The notes below the pieces were generated by a model, which was not told the origin of the DNA, searched no databases, and worked only from the letters and a program-made list of their open reading frames with translations. This document shows, in pieces, positions 52,101 to 64,000 of a DNA stretch of 64,000 bases (positions within the stretch are counted from its first letter, which is position 1; each line of letters starts with the position of its first letter). A program made the position numbers and the translations under genes. The DNA comes from Ascaris suum (Eukaryota > Nematoda > Chromadorea > Rhabditida > Ascarididae). The stretch covers positions 12,561,866 through 12,625,865 of the forward strand of contig CM024170.1 of NCBI GenBank assembly GCA_013433145.1, written 5' to 3'.

Positions 52101-55100
52101 GCGCCTTCGGTGACCGAAACGCTGCGGGCGAAGAAATCCATGAAAAAATCGCGCTTTCGGTGACCGAAAACGCTGCGGGCGAAGAAATCGACAAAAAAAA
52201 TCGCGCCTTCGGCAATCAGAAACGCGGCGGGCGAACAAGTCCATGAAAAAATCGCGCTTTCGGTGACCGAAAACGCTGCGGGCGAAGAAATCCATGAAAA
52301 AATCGCGCTTTCGGTGACCGAAAACGCTGCGGGCGAAGAAATCCATGAAAAAAATCGCGCTTTCGGTGACCGAAACGCGGCGGGCGAAGAAGTCCATGAA
52401 AAAATCGCGCTTTCGGTGACCGAAAACGCTGCGGGCGAAGAAATCCATGAAAAAATCGCGCTTTCGGTGACCGAAAACGCTGCGGGCGAAGAAATCCATG
52501 AAAAAATCGCGCTTTCGGTGACCGAAAACGCTGCGGGCGAAGAAATCCATGAAAAAATCGCGCTTTCGGTGACCGAAAACGCTGCGGGCGAAGAAATCCA
52601 TGAAAAAATCGCGCTTTCGGTGACCGAAAACGCTGCGGGCGAAGAATTCGACAAAAAAATCGCGCTTTCGGCAATCAGAAACGCGGCGGGCGAACAAGTC
52701 CATGAAAAAATCGCGCTTTCGGTGACCGAAAACGCTGCGGGCGAAGAATTCGATGAAAAAATCGCGCTTTCGGTGATCGAAAACGCTGCGGGCGAAGAAA
52801 TCCATGAAAAAATCGCGCTTTCGGTGACCGAAAACGCTGCGGGCGAAGAAATCCATGAAAAAATCGCGCTTTCGGTGACCGAAAACGCTGCGGGCGAAGA
52901 AATCCATGAAAAAATCGCGCTTTCGGTGACCGAAAACGCTGCGGGCGAAGAAATCCATGAAAAAATCGCGCTTTCGGTGACCGAAAACGCTGCGGGCGAA
53001 CAATTCCATGAAAAAATCGCGCTTTCGGTGACCGAAAACGCTGCGGGCGAAGAAATCCATGAAAAAATCGCGCTTTCGGTGACCGAAAACGCTGCGGGCG
53101 AAGAATTCGACAAAAAAAATCGCGCTTTCGGTGATCGAAAACGCTGCGGGCGAAGAAATCCATGAAAAAATCGCGCTTTCGGTGACCGAAAACGCTGCGG
53201 GCGAAGAAATCCATGAAAAAATCGCGCTTTCGGTGACCGAAAACGCTGCGGGCGCGAAGAAATCGACAAAAAAATCGCGCCTTCGGCAATCAGAAACGCG
53301 GCGGGCGAACAAGTCCATGAAAAAATCGCGCTTTCGGTGACCGAAAACGCTGCGGGCGAAGAAATCCATGAAAAAATCGCGCTTTCGGTGACCGAAAACG
53401 CTGCGGGCGAAGAAATCCATGAAAAAAAATCGCGCTTTCGGTGACCGAAAACGCTGCGGGCGAAGAAATCCAAAAAAAAATCGCGCTTTCGGTGACCGAA
53501 ACGCTGCGGGCGAAGAAATCCATGAAAAAAATCGCGCTTTCGGTGACCGAAAACGCTGCGGGCGAAGAAATCCATGAAAAAATCGCGCTTTCGGTGACCG
53601 AAAACGCTGCGGGCGAAGAATTCGACAAAAAAAATCGCGCCTTCGGCAATCAAAAACGCGGCGGGCGAACAAGTCCATGAAAAAATCGCGCTTTCGGTGA
53701 CCGAAAACGCTGCGGGCGAAGAAAAGTCCATGAAAAAATCGCGCTTTCGGTGACCGAAAACGCTGCGGGCGAAGAATCCATGAAAAAATCGCGCCTTCGG
53801 CAATCAGAAACGCGGCGGGCGAAGAAGTCCATGAAAAAATCGCGCTTCGGTGACCGAAAACGCTGCGGGCGAAGAAATCCATGAAAAAATCGCGCCTTCG
53901 GCAATCAGAAACGCGCGGGCGAACAAGTCCATGAAAAAATCGCGCTTTCGGTGACCGAAAACGCTGCGGGCGAAGAAATCCATGAAAAAAAATCGCGCCT
54001 TCGGTGACCGAAAACGCTGCGGGCGAACAAGTCCACAAAAAAAAATCGCGCCTTCGGCAATCGAAAACGCTGCGGGCGAACAAGTCCATGAAAAAATCGC
54101 GCTTTCGGTGACCGAAAACGCTGCGGGCGAAGAAATCCATGAAAAAAATCGCGCTTTCGGTGACCGAAAACGCTGCGGGCGAAGAAATCCATGAAAAAAT
54201 CGCGCTTTCGGTGACCGAAAACGCTGCGGGCGAAGAATTCGACAAAAAAAAATCGCGCCTTCGGCAATCAGAAACGCGGCGGGCGAACAAGTCCATGAAA
54301 AAATCGCGCTTTCGGTGACCGAAAACGCGGCGGGCGAAGAAATCCATGAAAAAATCGCGCTTTCGGTGACCGAAAACGCTGCGGGCGAACAAGTCCATGA
54401 AAAAATCGCGCTTTCGGTGACCGAAAACGCTGCGGGCGAAGAAATCCATGAAAAAATCGCGCTTTCGGTGACCGAAAACGCTGCGGGCGAAGAAATCCAT
54501 GAAAAAATCGCGCTTTCGGTGACCGAAAACGCTGCGGGCGGAGAATTCGACAAAAAAATCGCGCCTTCGGCAATCGAAAACGCGGCGGGCGAACAAGTCC
54601 ATGAAAAAATCGCGCTTTCGGTGACCGAAAACGCTGCGGGCGAAGAAATCCATGAAAAAATCGCGCTTTCGGTGACCGAAAACGCTGCGGGCGAAGAAGT
54701 CCATGAAAAAATCGCGCTTTCGGTGACCGAAAACGCTGCGGGCGAAGAAGTCGACAAAAAAAATCGCGCCTTCGGCAATCAGAAACGCGGCGGGCGAACA
54801 AGTCCATGAAAAAATCGCGCTTTCGGTGACCGAAAACGCTGCGGGCGAAGAAATCCATGAAAAAATCGCGCTTTCGGTGACCGAAAACGCTGCGGGCGAA
54901 GAAATCCACAAAAAAAATCGCGCCTTCGGTGACCGAAACGCTGCGGGCGAACAAGTCCATGAAAAAATCGCGCTTTCGGTGACCGAAAACGCTGCGGGCG
55001 AAGAAATCGATGAAAAAAATCGCGCTTCGGTGACCGAAAACGCTGCGGGCGAACAAGTCCATGAAAAAATCGCGCTTTCGGTGACCGAAAACGCTGCGGG

Positions 55101-58100
55101 CGAAGAAATCCATGAAAAAATCGCGCTTTCGGTGACCGAAAACGCTGCGGGCGAAGAAATCGACAAAAAAAAATCGCGCCTTCGGCAACCGAAAACGCTG
55201 CGGGCGAACAAGTCCATGAAAAAATCGCGCTTTCGGTGACCGAAAACGCTGCGGGCGAAGAAATCCATGAAAAAATCGCGCTTTCGGTGACCGAAAACGC
55301 TGCGGGCGGAGAAATCGACAAAAAAATCGCGCCTTCGGCAATCAGAAACGCGGCGGGCGAACAAGTCCATGAAAAAATCGCGCTTTCGGTGACCGAAAAC
55401 GCTGCGGGCGAAGAAATCCATGAAAAAATCGCGCTTTGGTGACCGAAAACGCTGCGGGCGAAGAAATCCATGAAAAAATCGCGCTTTCGGTGACCGAAAA
55501 CGCTGCGGGCGGAGAAATCGACAAAAAAAATCGCGCCTTCGGCAATCAGAAACGCGGCGGGCGAACAAGTCCATGAAAAAATCGCGCGTTCGGTGACCGA
55601 AAACGCTGCGGGCGAAGAAATCCATGAAAAAATCGCGCTTTCGGTGACCGAAAACGCTGCGGGCGAAGAATTCGACAAAAAAAAAATCGCGCTTCGGCGC
55701 TCGAAACGCGGCGGGCGAACAAGTCCATGAAAAAATCGCGCTTTCGGTGACCGAAAACGCTGCGGGCGAAGAAATCCATGAAAAAATCGCGCTTTCGGTG
55801 ACCGAAAACGCTGCGGGCGAAGAAATCCATGAAAAAATCGCGCTTTCGGTGACCGAAAACGCTGCGGGCGAAGAATTCGACAAAAAAAAATCGCGCCTTC
55901 GGCAATCAAAACGCGGCGGGCGAAGAAGTCCATGAAAAAATCGCGCTTTCGGTGACCGAAAACGCTGCGGGCGAAGAAATCCATGAAAAAATCGCGCTTT
56001 CGGTGACCGAAAACGCTGCGGGCGAAGAAATCGACAAAAAAAATCGCGCTTTCGGCAATCAGAAAACGCAGCGGGCGAAGAAACCATGAAAAAATCGCGC
56101 TTTCGGTGACCGAAAACGCTGCGGGCGAAGAAATCCATGAAAAAATCGCGCTTTCGGTGACCGAAAACGCTGCGGGCGAAGAAATCCAAAAAAAAATCGC
56201 GCTTCGGCAATCAGAAAACGCGGCGGGCGAAGAAGTCCATGAAAAAATCGCGCTTTCGGTGACCGAAAACGCTGCGGGCGAAGAAATCCATGAAAAAATC
56301 GCGCTTTCGGTGACCGAAAACGCTGCGGGCGAAGAATTCGACAAAAAAAAATCGCGCTTTCGGCAATCAGAAACGCGGCGGGCGAACAAGTCCATGAAAA
56401 AATCGCGCTTTCGGTGACCGAAAACGCTGCGGGCGAAGAAGTCCATGAAAAAATCGCGCTTTCGGTGACCGAAAACGCTGCGGGCGAAGAAATCCATGAA
56501 AAAATCGCGCTTTCGGTGACCGAAAACGCTGCGGGCGAAGAAATCGACAAAAAAAAATCGCGCTTTCGGTGACCGAAACGCTGCGGGCGAAGAAGTCCAT
56601 GAAAAAAATCGCGCTTTCGGTGACCGAAAACGCTGCGGGCGAAGAAATCCATGAAAAAATCGCGCTTTCGGTGACCGAAAACGCTGCGGGCGAAGAAGTC
56701 CAAAAAAAATCGCGCTTTCGGCAATCAGAAACGCTGCGGGCGAAGAAATCCATGAAAAAAATCGCGCTTTCGGTGACCGAAAACGCTGCGGGCGAAGAAG
56801 TCCATGAAAAAATCGCGCTTTCGGTGACCGAAAACGCTGCGGGCGAAGAATTCATGAAAAAATCGCGCTTTCGGTGACCGAAAACGCTGCGGGCGAAGAA
56901 TTCCATGAAAAAATCGCGCTTTCGGTGACCGAAAACGCTGCGGGCGAAGAAATCCATGAAAAAATCGCGCTTTCGGTGACCGAAAACGCTGCGGGCGAAG
57001 AAATCGACAAAAAAAAATCGCGCTTTCGGTGACCGAAAACGCTGCGGGCGAAGAAATCCATGAAAAAATCGCGCTTTCGGTGACCGAAAACGCTGCGGGC
57101 GAAGAAATCCATGAAAAAAATCGCGCTTTCGGTGACCGAAAACGCTGCGGGCGAAGAAATCCATGAAAAAATCGCGCTTTCGGTGACCGAAAACGCTGCG
57201 GGCGGAGAAATCGACAAAAAAATCGCGCTTTCGGCAATCAGAAACGCGGCGGGCGAACAAGTCCATGAAAAAATCGCGCTTTCGGTGACCGAAAACGCTG
57301 CGGGCGGAGAAATCCATGAAAAAATCGCGCTTTCGGTGACCGAAAAAACGCTGCGGGCGAAGAAATCCATGAAAAAATCGCGCTTTCGGTGACCGAAAAC
57401 GCTGCGGGCGGAGAAATCGACAAAAAAAAATCGCGCCTTCGGCAATCAAAACGCGCGGGCGAACAAGTCCATGAAAAAATCGCGCTTTCGGTGACCGAAA
57501 ACGCTGCGGGCGAAGAAATCGTGAAAAAATCGCGCTTTCGGTGAATCAGAAACGCGCGGGCGAAGAAACCATGAAAAAATCGCGCGCTTCGGTGACCGAA
57601 AACGCTGCGGGCGAAGAAATCCGTGAAAAAATCGCGCTTTCGGTGACCGAAAACGCTGCGGGCGAAGAATTCCACAAAAAATCGCGTTTCGGCGACCGAA
57701 AACGCTGCGGGCGAAGAAATCCATGAAAAAATCGCGCTTTCGGTGACCGAAAACGCTGCGGGCGAAGAAATCCATGAAAAAATCGCGCTTTCGGTGACCG
57801 AAAACGCTGCGGGCGAAGAAATCCATGAAAAAATCGCGCTTTCGGTGACCGAAAAACGCTGCGGGCGAAGAAATCCATGAAAAAAATCGCGCTTTCGGTG
57901 ACCGAAAACGCTGCGGGCGAAGAATTCGACAAAAAAAAATCGCGCCTTCGGCAATTAGAAACGCGGCGGGCGAACAAGTCCATGAAAAAATCGCGCTTTC
58001 GGTGACCGAAAACGCTGCGGGCGAAGAAATCCATGAAAAAAATCGCGCTTTCGGTGACCGAAAACGCAGCGGGCGAAGAAATCCATGAAAAAATCGCGCT

Positions 58101-61100
58101 TTCGGTGACCGAAACGCTGCGGGCGAAGAAATCCATGAAAAAATCGCGCTTTCGGTGACCGAAAACGCTGCGGGCGAAGAAATCCATGAAAAAATCGCGC
58201 TTTCGGTGACCGAAAACGCTGCGGGCGAAGAATTCGACAAAAAAAAATCGCGCCTTCGGCAATCAGAAACGCGGCGGGCGAACAAGTCCATGAAAAAATC
58301 GCGCTTTCGGTGACCGAAAACGCTGCGGGCGAAGAAATCCATGAAAAAAATCGCGCTTTCGGTGACCGAAAACGCTGCGGGCGAAGAATTCGACAAAAAA
58401 AATCGCGCTTTCGGTGACCGAAAACGCTGCGGGCGAAGAAATCCATGAAAAAAATCGCGCTTTCGGTGACCGAAAACGCTGCGGGCGAAGAAATCCATGA
58501 AAAAATCGCGCTTTCGGTGACCGAAAACGCTGCGGGCGAAGAATTCGACAAAAAAAATCGCGCCTTCGCAATCAGAAACGCGGCGGGCGAACAAGTCCAT
58601 GAAAAAATCGCGCTTTCGGTGACCGAAAACGCTGCGGGCGAAGAAATCCATGAAAAAATCGCGCTTTCGGTGACCGAAAACGCTGCGGGCGAAGAAATCC
58701 AAAAAAAATCGCGCCTTCGGCAATCAGAAACGCGGCGGGCGAACAAGTCCATGAAAAAATCGCGCTTTCGGTGACCGAAAACGCTGCGGGCGAAGAAATC
58801 CATGAAAAAATCGCGCTTTCGGTGACCGAAAACGCTGCGGGCGAAAACCATGAAAAAAAATCGCGCTTTCGGTGAATCGAAAACGCTGCGGGCGAAGAAA
58901 TCCATGAAAAAATCGCGCTTTCGGTGACCGAAAACGCTGCGGGCGAAGAAATCATGAAAAAATCGCGCTTTCGGTGACCGAAAACGCTGCGGGCGAAGAA
59001 ATCCATGAAAAAATCGCGCTTTCGGTGACCGAAAACGCTGCGGGCGAAGAATTCGACAAAAAAAATCGCGCCTTCGGCAATCAGAAACGCGGCGGGCGAA
59101 CAAAGTCCATGAAAAAATCGCGCTTTCGGTGACCGAAACGCTGCGGGCGAAGAAATCCATGAAAAAATCGCGCTTTCGGTGACCGAAAACGCTGCGGGCG
59201 AAGAAATCCATGAAAAAAATCGCGCTTTCGGTGATCGAAAACGCGGCGGGCGAAGAAATCCATGAAAAAATCGCGCTTTCGGTGACCGAAAACGCTGCGG
59301 GCGAAGAACTCGATGAAAAAATCGCGCCTTCGGCAACCGAAAACGCGGCGGGCGAACAAGTCCATGAAAAAATCGCGCTTTCGGTGACCGAAAACGCTGC
59401 GGGCGAAGAAATCCATGAAAAAATCGCGCTTTCGGTGACCGAAAACGCTGCGGGCGAAGAAATCCATGAAAAAATCGCGCTTTCGGTGACCGAAAACGCG
59501 GCGGGCGAAGAAGTCCAAAAAAAAATCGCGCCTTCGGCAATCAGAAACGCGGCGGGCGAACAAGTCCACGAAAAAATCGCGCTTTCGGTGACCGAAAACG
59601 CTGCGGGCGAAGAAATCCATGAAAAAATCGCGCTTTCGGTGACCGAAAACGCTGCGGGCGAAGAAATCGACAAAAAAAATCGCGCCTTCGGTGACCGAAA
59701 ACGCTGCGGGCGAAGAAATCCATGAAAAAATCGCGCTTTCGGTGACCGAAAACGCTGCGGGCGAAGAATTCGACAAAAAAAATCGCGCCTTCGGCAATCA
59801 GAAACGCGGCGGGCGAACAAGTCCATGAAAAAATCGCGCTTTCGGTGACCGAAAACGCTGCGGGCGAAGAAATCCATGAAAAAATCGCGCTTTCGGTGAC
59901 CGAAAACGCTGCGGGCGAAGAAATCCATGAAAAAATCGCGCTTTCGGTGACCGAAAACGCTGCGGGCGAAGAAATCCATGAAAAAAATCGCGCTTTCGGT
60001 GACCGAAAACGCTGCGGGCGAAGAATTCGACAAAAAAAAATCGCGCCTTCGGCAATCAGAAACGCGCGGGCGAACAAGTCCATGAAAAAAATCGCGCTTT
60101 CGGTGACCGAAAACGCTGCGGGCGAAGAAATCCATGAAAAAATCGCGCTTTCGGTGACCGAAAACGCTGCGGGCGGAGAAATCGACAAAAAAAAATCGCG
60201 CCTTCGGCAATCAGAAACGCGCGGGCGAACAAGTCCATGAAAAAATCGCGCTTTCGGTGACCGAAAACGCTGCGGGCGAAGAAATCCATGAAAAAATCGC
60301 GCTTTCGGTGACCGAAAACGCTGCGGGCGAAGAAATCCATGAAAAAATCGCGCTTTCGGTGACCGAAAACGCTGCGGGCGGAGAAATCGACAAAAAAATC
60401 GCGCCTTCGGCAATCAGAAACGCGGCGGGCGAAGAAGTCCATGAAAAAATCGCGCTTTCGGTGACCGAAAACGCTGCGGGCGAAGAAATCCACAAAAAAA
60501 ATCGCGCTTTCGGCAACCAGAAACGCTGCGGGCGAAGAAGTCCATGAAAAAATCGCGCTTTCGGCTCGAAAACGCTGCGGGCGAACAAGTCCATGAAAAA
60601 ACCGCGCTTTCGGTGACCGAAAACGCTGCGGGCGAAGAAATCCATGAAAAAATCGCGCTTTCGGTGACCGAAAACGCTGCGGGCGAAGAAATCCATGAAA
60701 AAATCGCGCTTTCGGTGACCGAAAACGCTGCGGGCGAAGAATTCGACAAAAAAAAAAAATCGCGCCTTCGGCAATCAGAAAACGCGGCGGGCGAACAAAT
60801 CCATGAAAAAATCGCGCTTTCGGTGACCGAAAACGCTGCGGGCGAAGAAATCCATGAAAAAATCGCGCTTTCGGTGACCGAAAACGCTGCGGGCGAAGAA
60901 ATCGACAAAAAAAATCGCGCCTTCGGCAATCAGAAACGCGGCGGGCGAACAAGTCCATGAAAAAATCGCGCTTTCGGTGACCGAAAACGCTGCGGGCGAA
61001 GAAATCCATGAAAAAATCGCGCTTTCGGTGACCGAAAACGCTGCGGGCGAAGAAATCGACAAAAAAAAATCGCGCCTTCGGCAATCAGAAACGCGGCGGG

Positions 61101-64000
61101 CGAACAAGTCCATGAAAAAATCGCGCTTTCGGTGACCGAAAACGCTGCGGGCGAAGAAATCCATGAAAAAATCGCGCCTTCGGTGACCGAAAACGCGGCG
61201 GGCGGAGAAATCCATGAAAAAATCGCGCTTTCGGTGACCGAAAACGCTGCGGGCGAAGAAATCCATGAAAAAATCGCGCTTTCGGTGACCGAAAACGCTG
61301 CGGGCGGAGAAATCGACAAAAAAAAATCGCGCCTTTCGGCAATCAGAAACGCGGCGGGCGAACAAGTCCATGAAAAAAATCGCGCTTTCGGTGACCGAAA
61401 ACGCTGCGGGCGAAGAAATCCATGAAAAAAATCGCGCCTTCGGTGACCGAAACGCGGCGGGCGAAGAAGTCCATGAAAAAATCGCGCTTCGGGACCGAAA
61501 ACGCTGCGGGCGAACAAGTCCATGAAAAAATCGCGCTTTCGGTGACCGAAAACGCTGCGGGCGAAGAAGTCCAAAAAAAAAATCGCGCTTTCGGTGACCG
61601 AAAACGCTGCGGGCGAACAATCCATGAAAAAATCGCGCTTTCGGTGACCGAAAACGCTGCGGGCGAAGAAATCCATGAAAAAATCGCGCTTTCGGTGACC
61701 GAAAACGCTGCGGGCGAAGAATTCCATGAAAAAATCGCGCTTTCGGTGACCGAAAACGCTGCGGGCGAAGAAATCCATGAAAAAATCGCGCTTTCGGTGA
61801 CCGAAAACGCTGCGGGCGAAGAAATCCATGAAAAAATCGCGCTTTCGGTGACCGAAAACGCGGCGGGCGAAGAAATCCATGAAAAAAATCGCGCTTTCGG
61901 TGACCGAAAACGCTGCGGGCGAAGAAATCCATGAAAAAATCGCGCTTTCGGTGACCGAAAACGCTGCGGGCGAAGAATTCGACAAAAAAATCGCGCCTTC
62001 GGCAATCAGAAAACGCGCGGCGAAAAGTCCATGAAAAAATCGCGCTTTCGGTGACCGAAAACGCTGCGGGCGAAGAAATCCATGAAAAAATCGCGCTTTC
62101 GGTGACCGAAAACGCTGCGGGCGAAGAAATCGACAAAAAAAAATCGCGCCTTCGGCAATCAGAAACGCGGCGGGCGAACAAGTCCATGAAAAAAACGCGC
62201 TTTCGGTGACCGAAAACGCTGCGGGCGAAGAAATCCATGAAAAAAATCGCGCTTTCGGTGACCGAAAACGCTGCGGGCGAAGAAATCGACAAAAAAAAAT
62301 CGCGCCTTCGGCAATCAGAAAACGCGGCGGGCGAACAAGTCCATGAAAAAATCGCGCTTTCGGTGACCGAAAACGCTGCGGGCGAAGAAATCGACAAAAA
62401 AATCGCGCCTTCGGCAATCAGAAAACGCTGCGGGGGCGAACAAACCTGAAAAAATCGCGCTTTCGGTGATCGAAAACGCTGCGGGCGAACAAGTCCACGA
62501 AAAAATCGCGCTTTCGGTGACCGAAAACGCTGCGGGCGAAGAAATCCAAAAAAAAATCGCGCTTTCGGTGACCGAAAACGCTGCGGGCGAAGAAATCCAT
62601 GAAAAATTCGCGCTTTCGGTGACCGAAAACGCTGCGGGCGAAGAATCGATGAAAAAATCGCGCTTTCGGTGACCGAAAACGCTGCGGGCGGAAAATCCAA
62701 AAAAAATCGCGCCTTCGGCAATCAGAAACGCGGCGGGCGAACAAGTCCATGAAAAAATCGCGCTTTCGGTGACCGAAAACGCTGCGGGCGAAGAAATCCA
62801 TGAAAAAATCGCGCTTTCGGTGACCGAAAACGCTGCGGGCGAGAATTCGACAAAAAAATCGCGTCTTCGGCAATCAGAAACGCGGCGGGCGAACAAGTCC
62901 ATGAAAAAATCGCGCTTTCGGTGACCGAAAACGCTGCGGGCGAAGAAATCCAAAAAAAAATCGCGCCTTCGGCAATCAGAAAACGCTGCGGGCGAACAAG
63001 TCCATGAAAAAATCGCGCTTTCGGTGACCGAAAACGCTGCGGGCGAAGAAATCGACAAAAAAAATCGCGCTTTCGGCGACCGAAACGCTGCGGGCGAACA
63101 TGCCCATGAAAAAAAACCGCTTTCGGTGACCGAAAAACGCTGCGGGCGAAGAAATCCATGAAAAAATCGCGCTTTCGGTGACCGAAAACGCTGCGGGCGA
63201 AGAAATAATGAAAAAATCGCGCTTTCGGTGACCGAAAACGCTGCGGGCGAAGAATTCCATGAAAAAATCGCGCTTCGGTGACCGAAAACGCTGCGGGCGA
63301 AGAATTCGACAAAAAAAAATCGCGCTTCGGCGACCGAAAACGCTGCGGGCGAACAAGTCCATGAAAAAATCGCGCTTTGGGTGACCGAAAACGCTGCGGG
63401 CGAAGAAATCCATGAAAAACCGCGCTTTCGGTAACCGAAAACGCTGCGGGCGAAGAATTCGACAAAAAAAATCGCGCCTTCGGCAACCAGAAACGCGGCG
63501 GGCGAACAAGTCGATGAAAAAATCGCGCGTTCGGTGACCGAAAACGCTGCGGGCGGAGAAATCCATGAAAAAAATCGCGCTTTCGGACAATCGAAAACGC
63601 TGCGGGCGAAGAAATCCATGAAAAAATCGCGCTTTCGGTGACCGAAAACGCTGCGGGCGGAGAAATCGACAAAAAAAATCGCGCCTTCGGCAATCAGAAA
63701 CGCGGCGGGCGAACAAGTCCATGAAAAAATCGCGCTTTCGGTGACCGAAAACGCTGCGGGCGAAGAAATATATGAAAAATTCGCGCTTTCGGTGACCGAA
63801 AACGCTGCGGGCGGAGAATTCGACAAAAAAATCGCGCCTTCGGCAATCAGAAACGCGGCGGGCGAACAAGTCCATGAAAAAATCGCGCTTTCGGTGACCG
63901 AAAACGCTGCGGGCGAACAAGTCCATGAAAAAATCGCGCTTTCGGTGACCGAAAACGCTGCGGGCGGAGAAACGACAAAAAAAATCGCGCCTTCGGCAAT
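49196..64000. repeat. homogenised core of a 51-bp satellite with higher-order structure
   Basis: About 290 head-to-tail copies of a 51-bp unit run to the right edge of the window. The commonest form (type B) is, in pieces, aaaaaatcgcgctttcggtg, accgaaaacgctgcgggcga, agaaatccatg. Type A has ccttcggcaatcagaaacg and ggcgggcgaacaagtccatg. Type C ends gaattcgac or gaaatcgac before a longer A-run and nearly always precedes type A. The usual order is A, one to several B, then C, so many A-to-A spacings are 153 bp or other multiples of 51. The unit is near 50% GC and CpG-rich, against roughly one third GC outside. Most indels fall in the A-runs. Three minus frames and one plus frame of the unit are open, so the long open frames (up to 1416 codons, 51960-56210) are a by-product. 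Confidence 0.97.

Noticed and set aside
49964..62721. Very long minus-strand open frames (852, 1416, 751 and 648 codons) and plus-strand frames such as 52263-53165 as repetitive protein genes
   Set aside because: The 51-bp unit is a multiple of three, and all three minus frames and one plus frame lack stops. Any stretch without an indel is therefore open in four frames. Start sites are arbitrary, frames switch at A-run indels, and there are no splice or promoter signals.
49196..64000. CRISPR-like array
   Set aside because: There are no unique spacers: repeats are contiguous, the context is eukaryotic, and the period is that of a head-to-tail satellite.

Overview
The window looks like nuclear DNA of a nematode. 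The non-satellite part (1 to about 48.3 kb) is strongly AT-rich, with many poly-T runs, long (TA)n tracts, short exons and long introns ending in ...tttcag-type acceptors. I rebuilt four protein-coding genes by joining exons by eye and checking that every splice phase closes. Their families point to nematodes: a patched-related (PTR) sterol-sensing protein, a secreted-then-single-pass CX-domain protein, a secreted trypsin-like protease, and a secreted VWA plus C-type-lectin protein. Species and lifestyle cannot be read from this sequence.

Layout. 1-18430: 3' part of a plus-strand PTR gene (16 exons, 792 residues in the window; its 5' end lies off the left edge). 21688-26635: complete plus-strand CX-domain gene (5 exons, 286 residues); its first intron holds a broken minus-strand Ty3/gypsy remnant in which gag sits directly against the end of integrase. 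29197-33711: plus-strand trypsin-like protease (6 exons); its His, Asp and Ser are all visible, but the signal peptide and the protease lie in different frames, one nucleotide apart. 34260-43959: minus-strand VWA/C-type-lectin gene (9 exons, 386 residues), convergent with the protease gene. 44.0-48.3 kb: no convincing gene, but a compound palindrome and a degenerate simple repeat. 48287-64000 (right edge): a continuous GC-rich satellite array of about 300 copies of a 51-bp unit. It has a diverged edge, a homogenised core and a higher-order arrangement of three monomer types.

Three of the four genes encode proteins that are secreted or exposed at the cell surface, and the fourth is a multi-pass membrane protein, so the gene part is an extracellular or cuticle-facing neighbourhood. 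There is no evidence that the genes form one pathway. The most unusual object is the 51-bp satellite: one monomer type carries a 15-bp near-perfect dyad that another type lacks, an alternation like that of protein-binding boxes in centromeric satellites. Because 51 is a multiple of three, and all three minus frames and one plus frame of the unit are open, the very long open frames there (over 1400 codons) are not evidence of coding.
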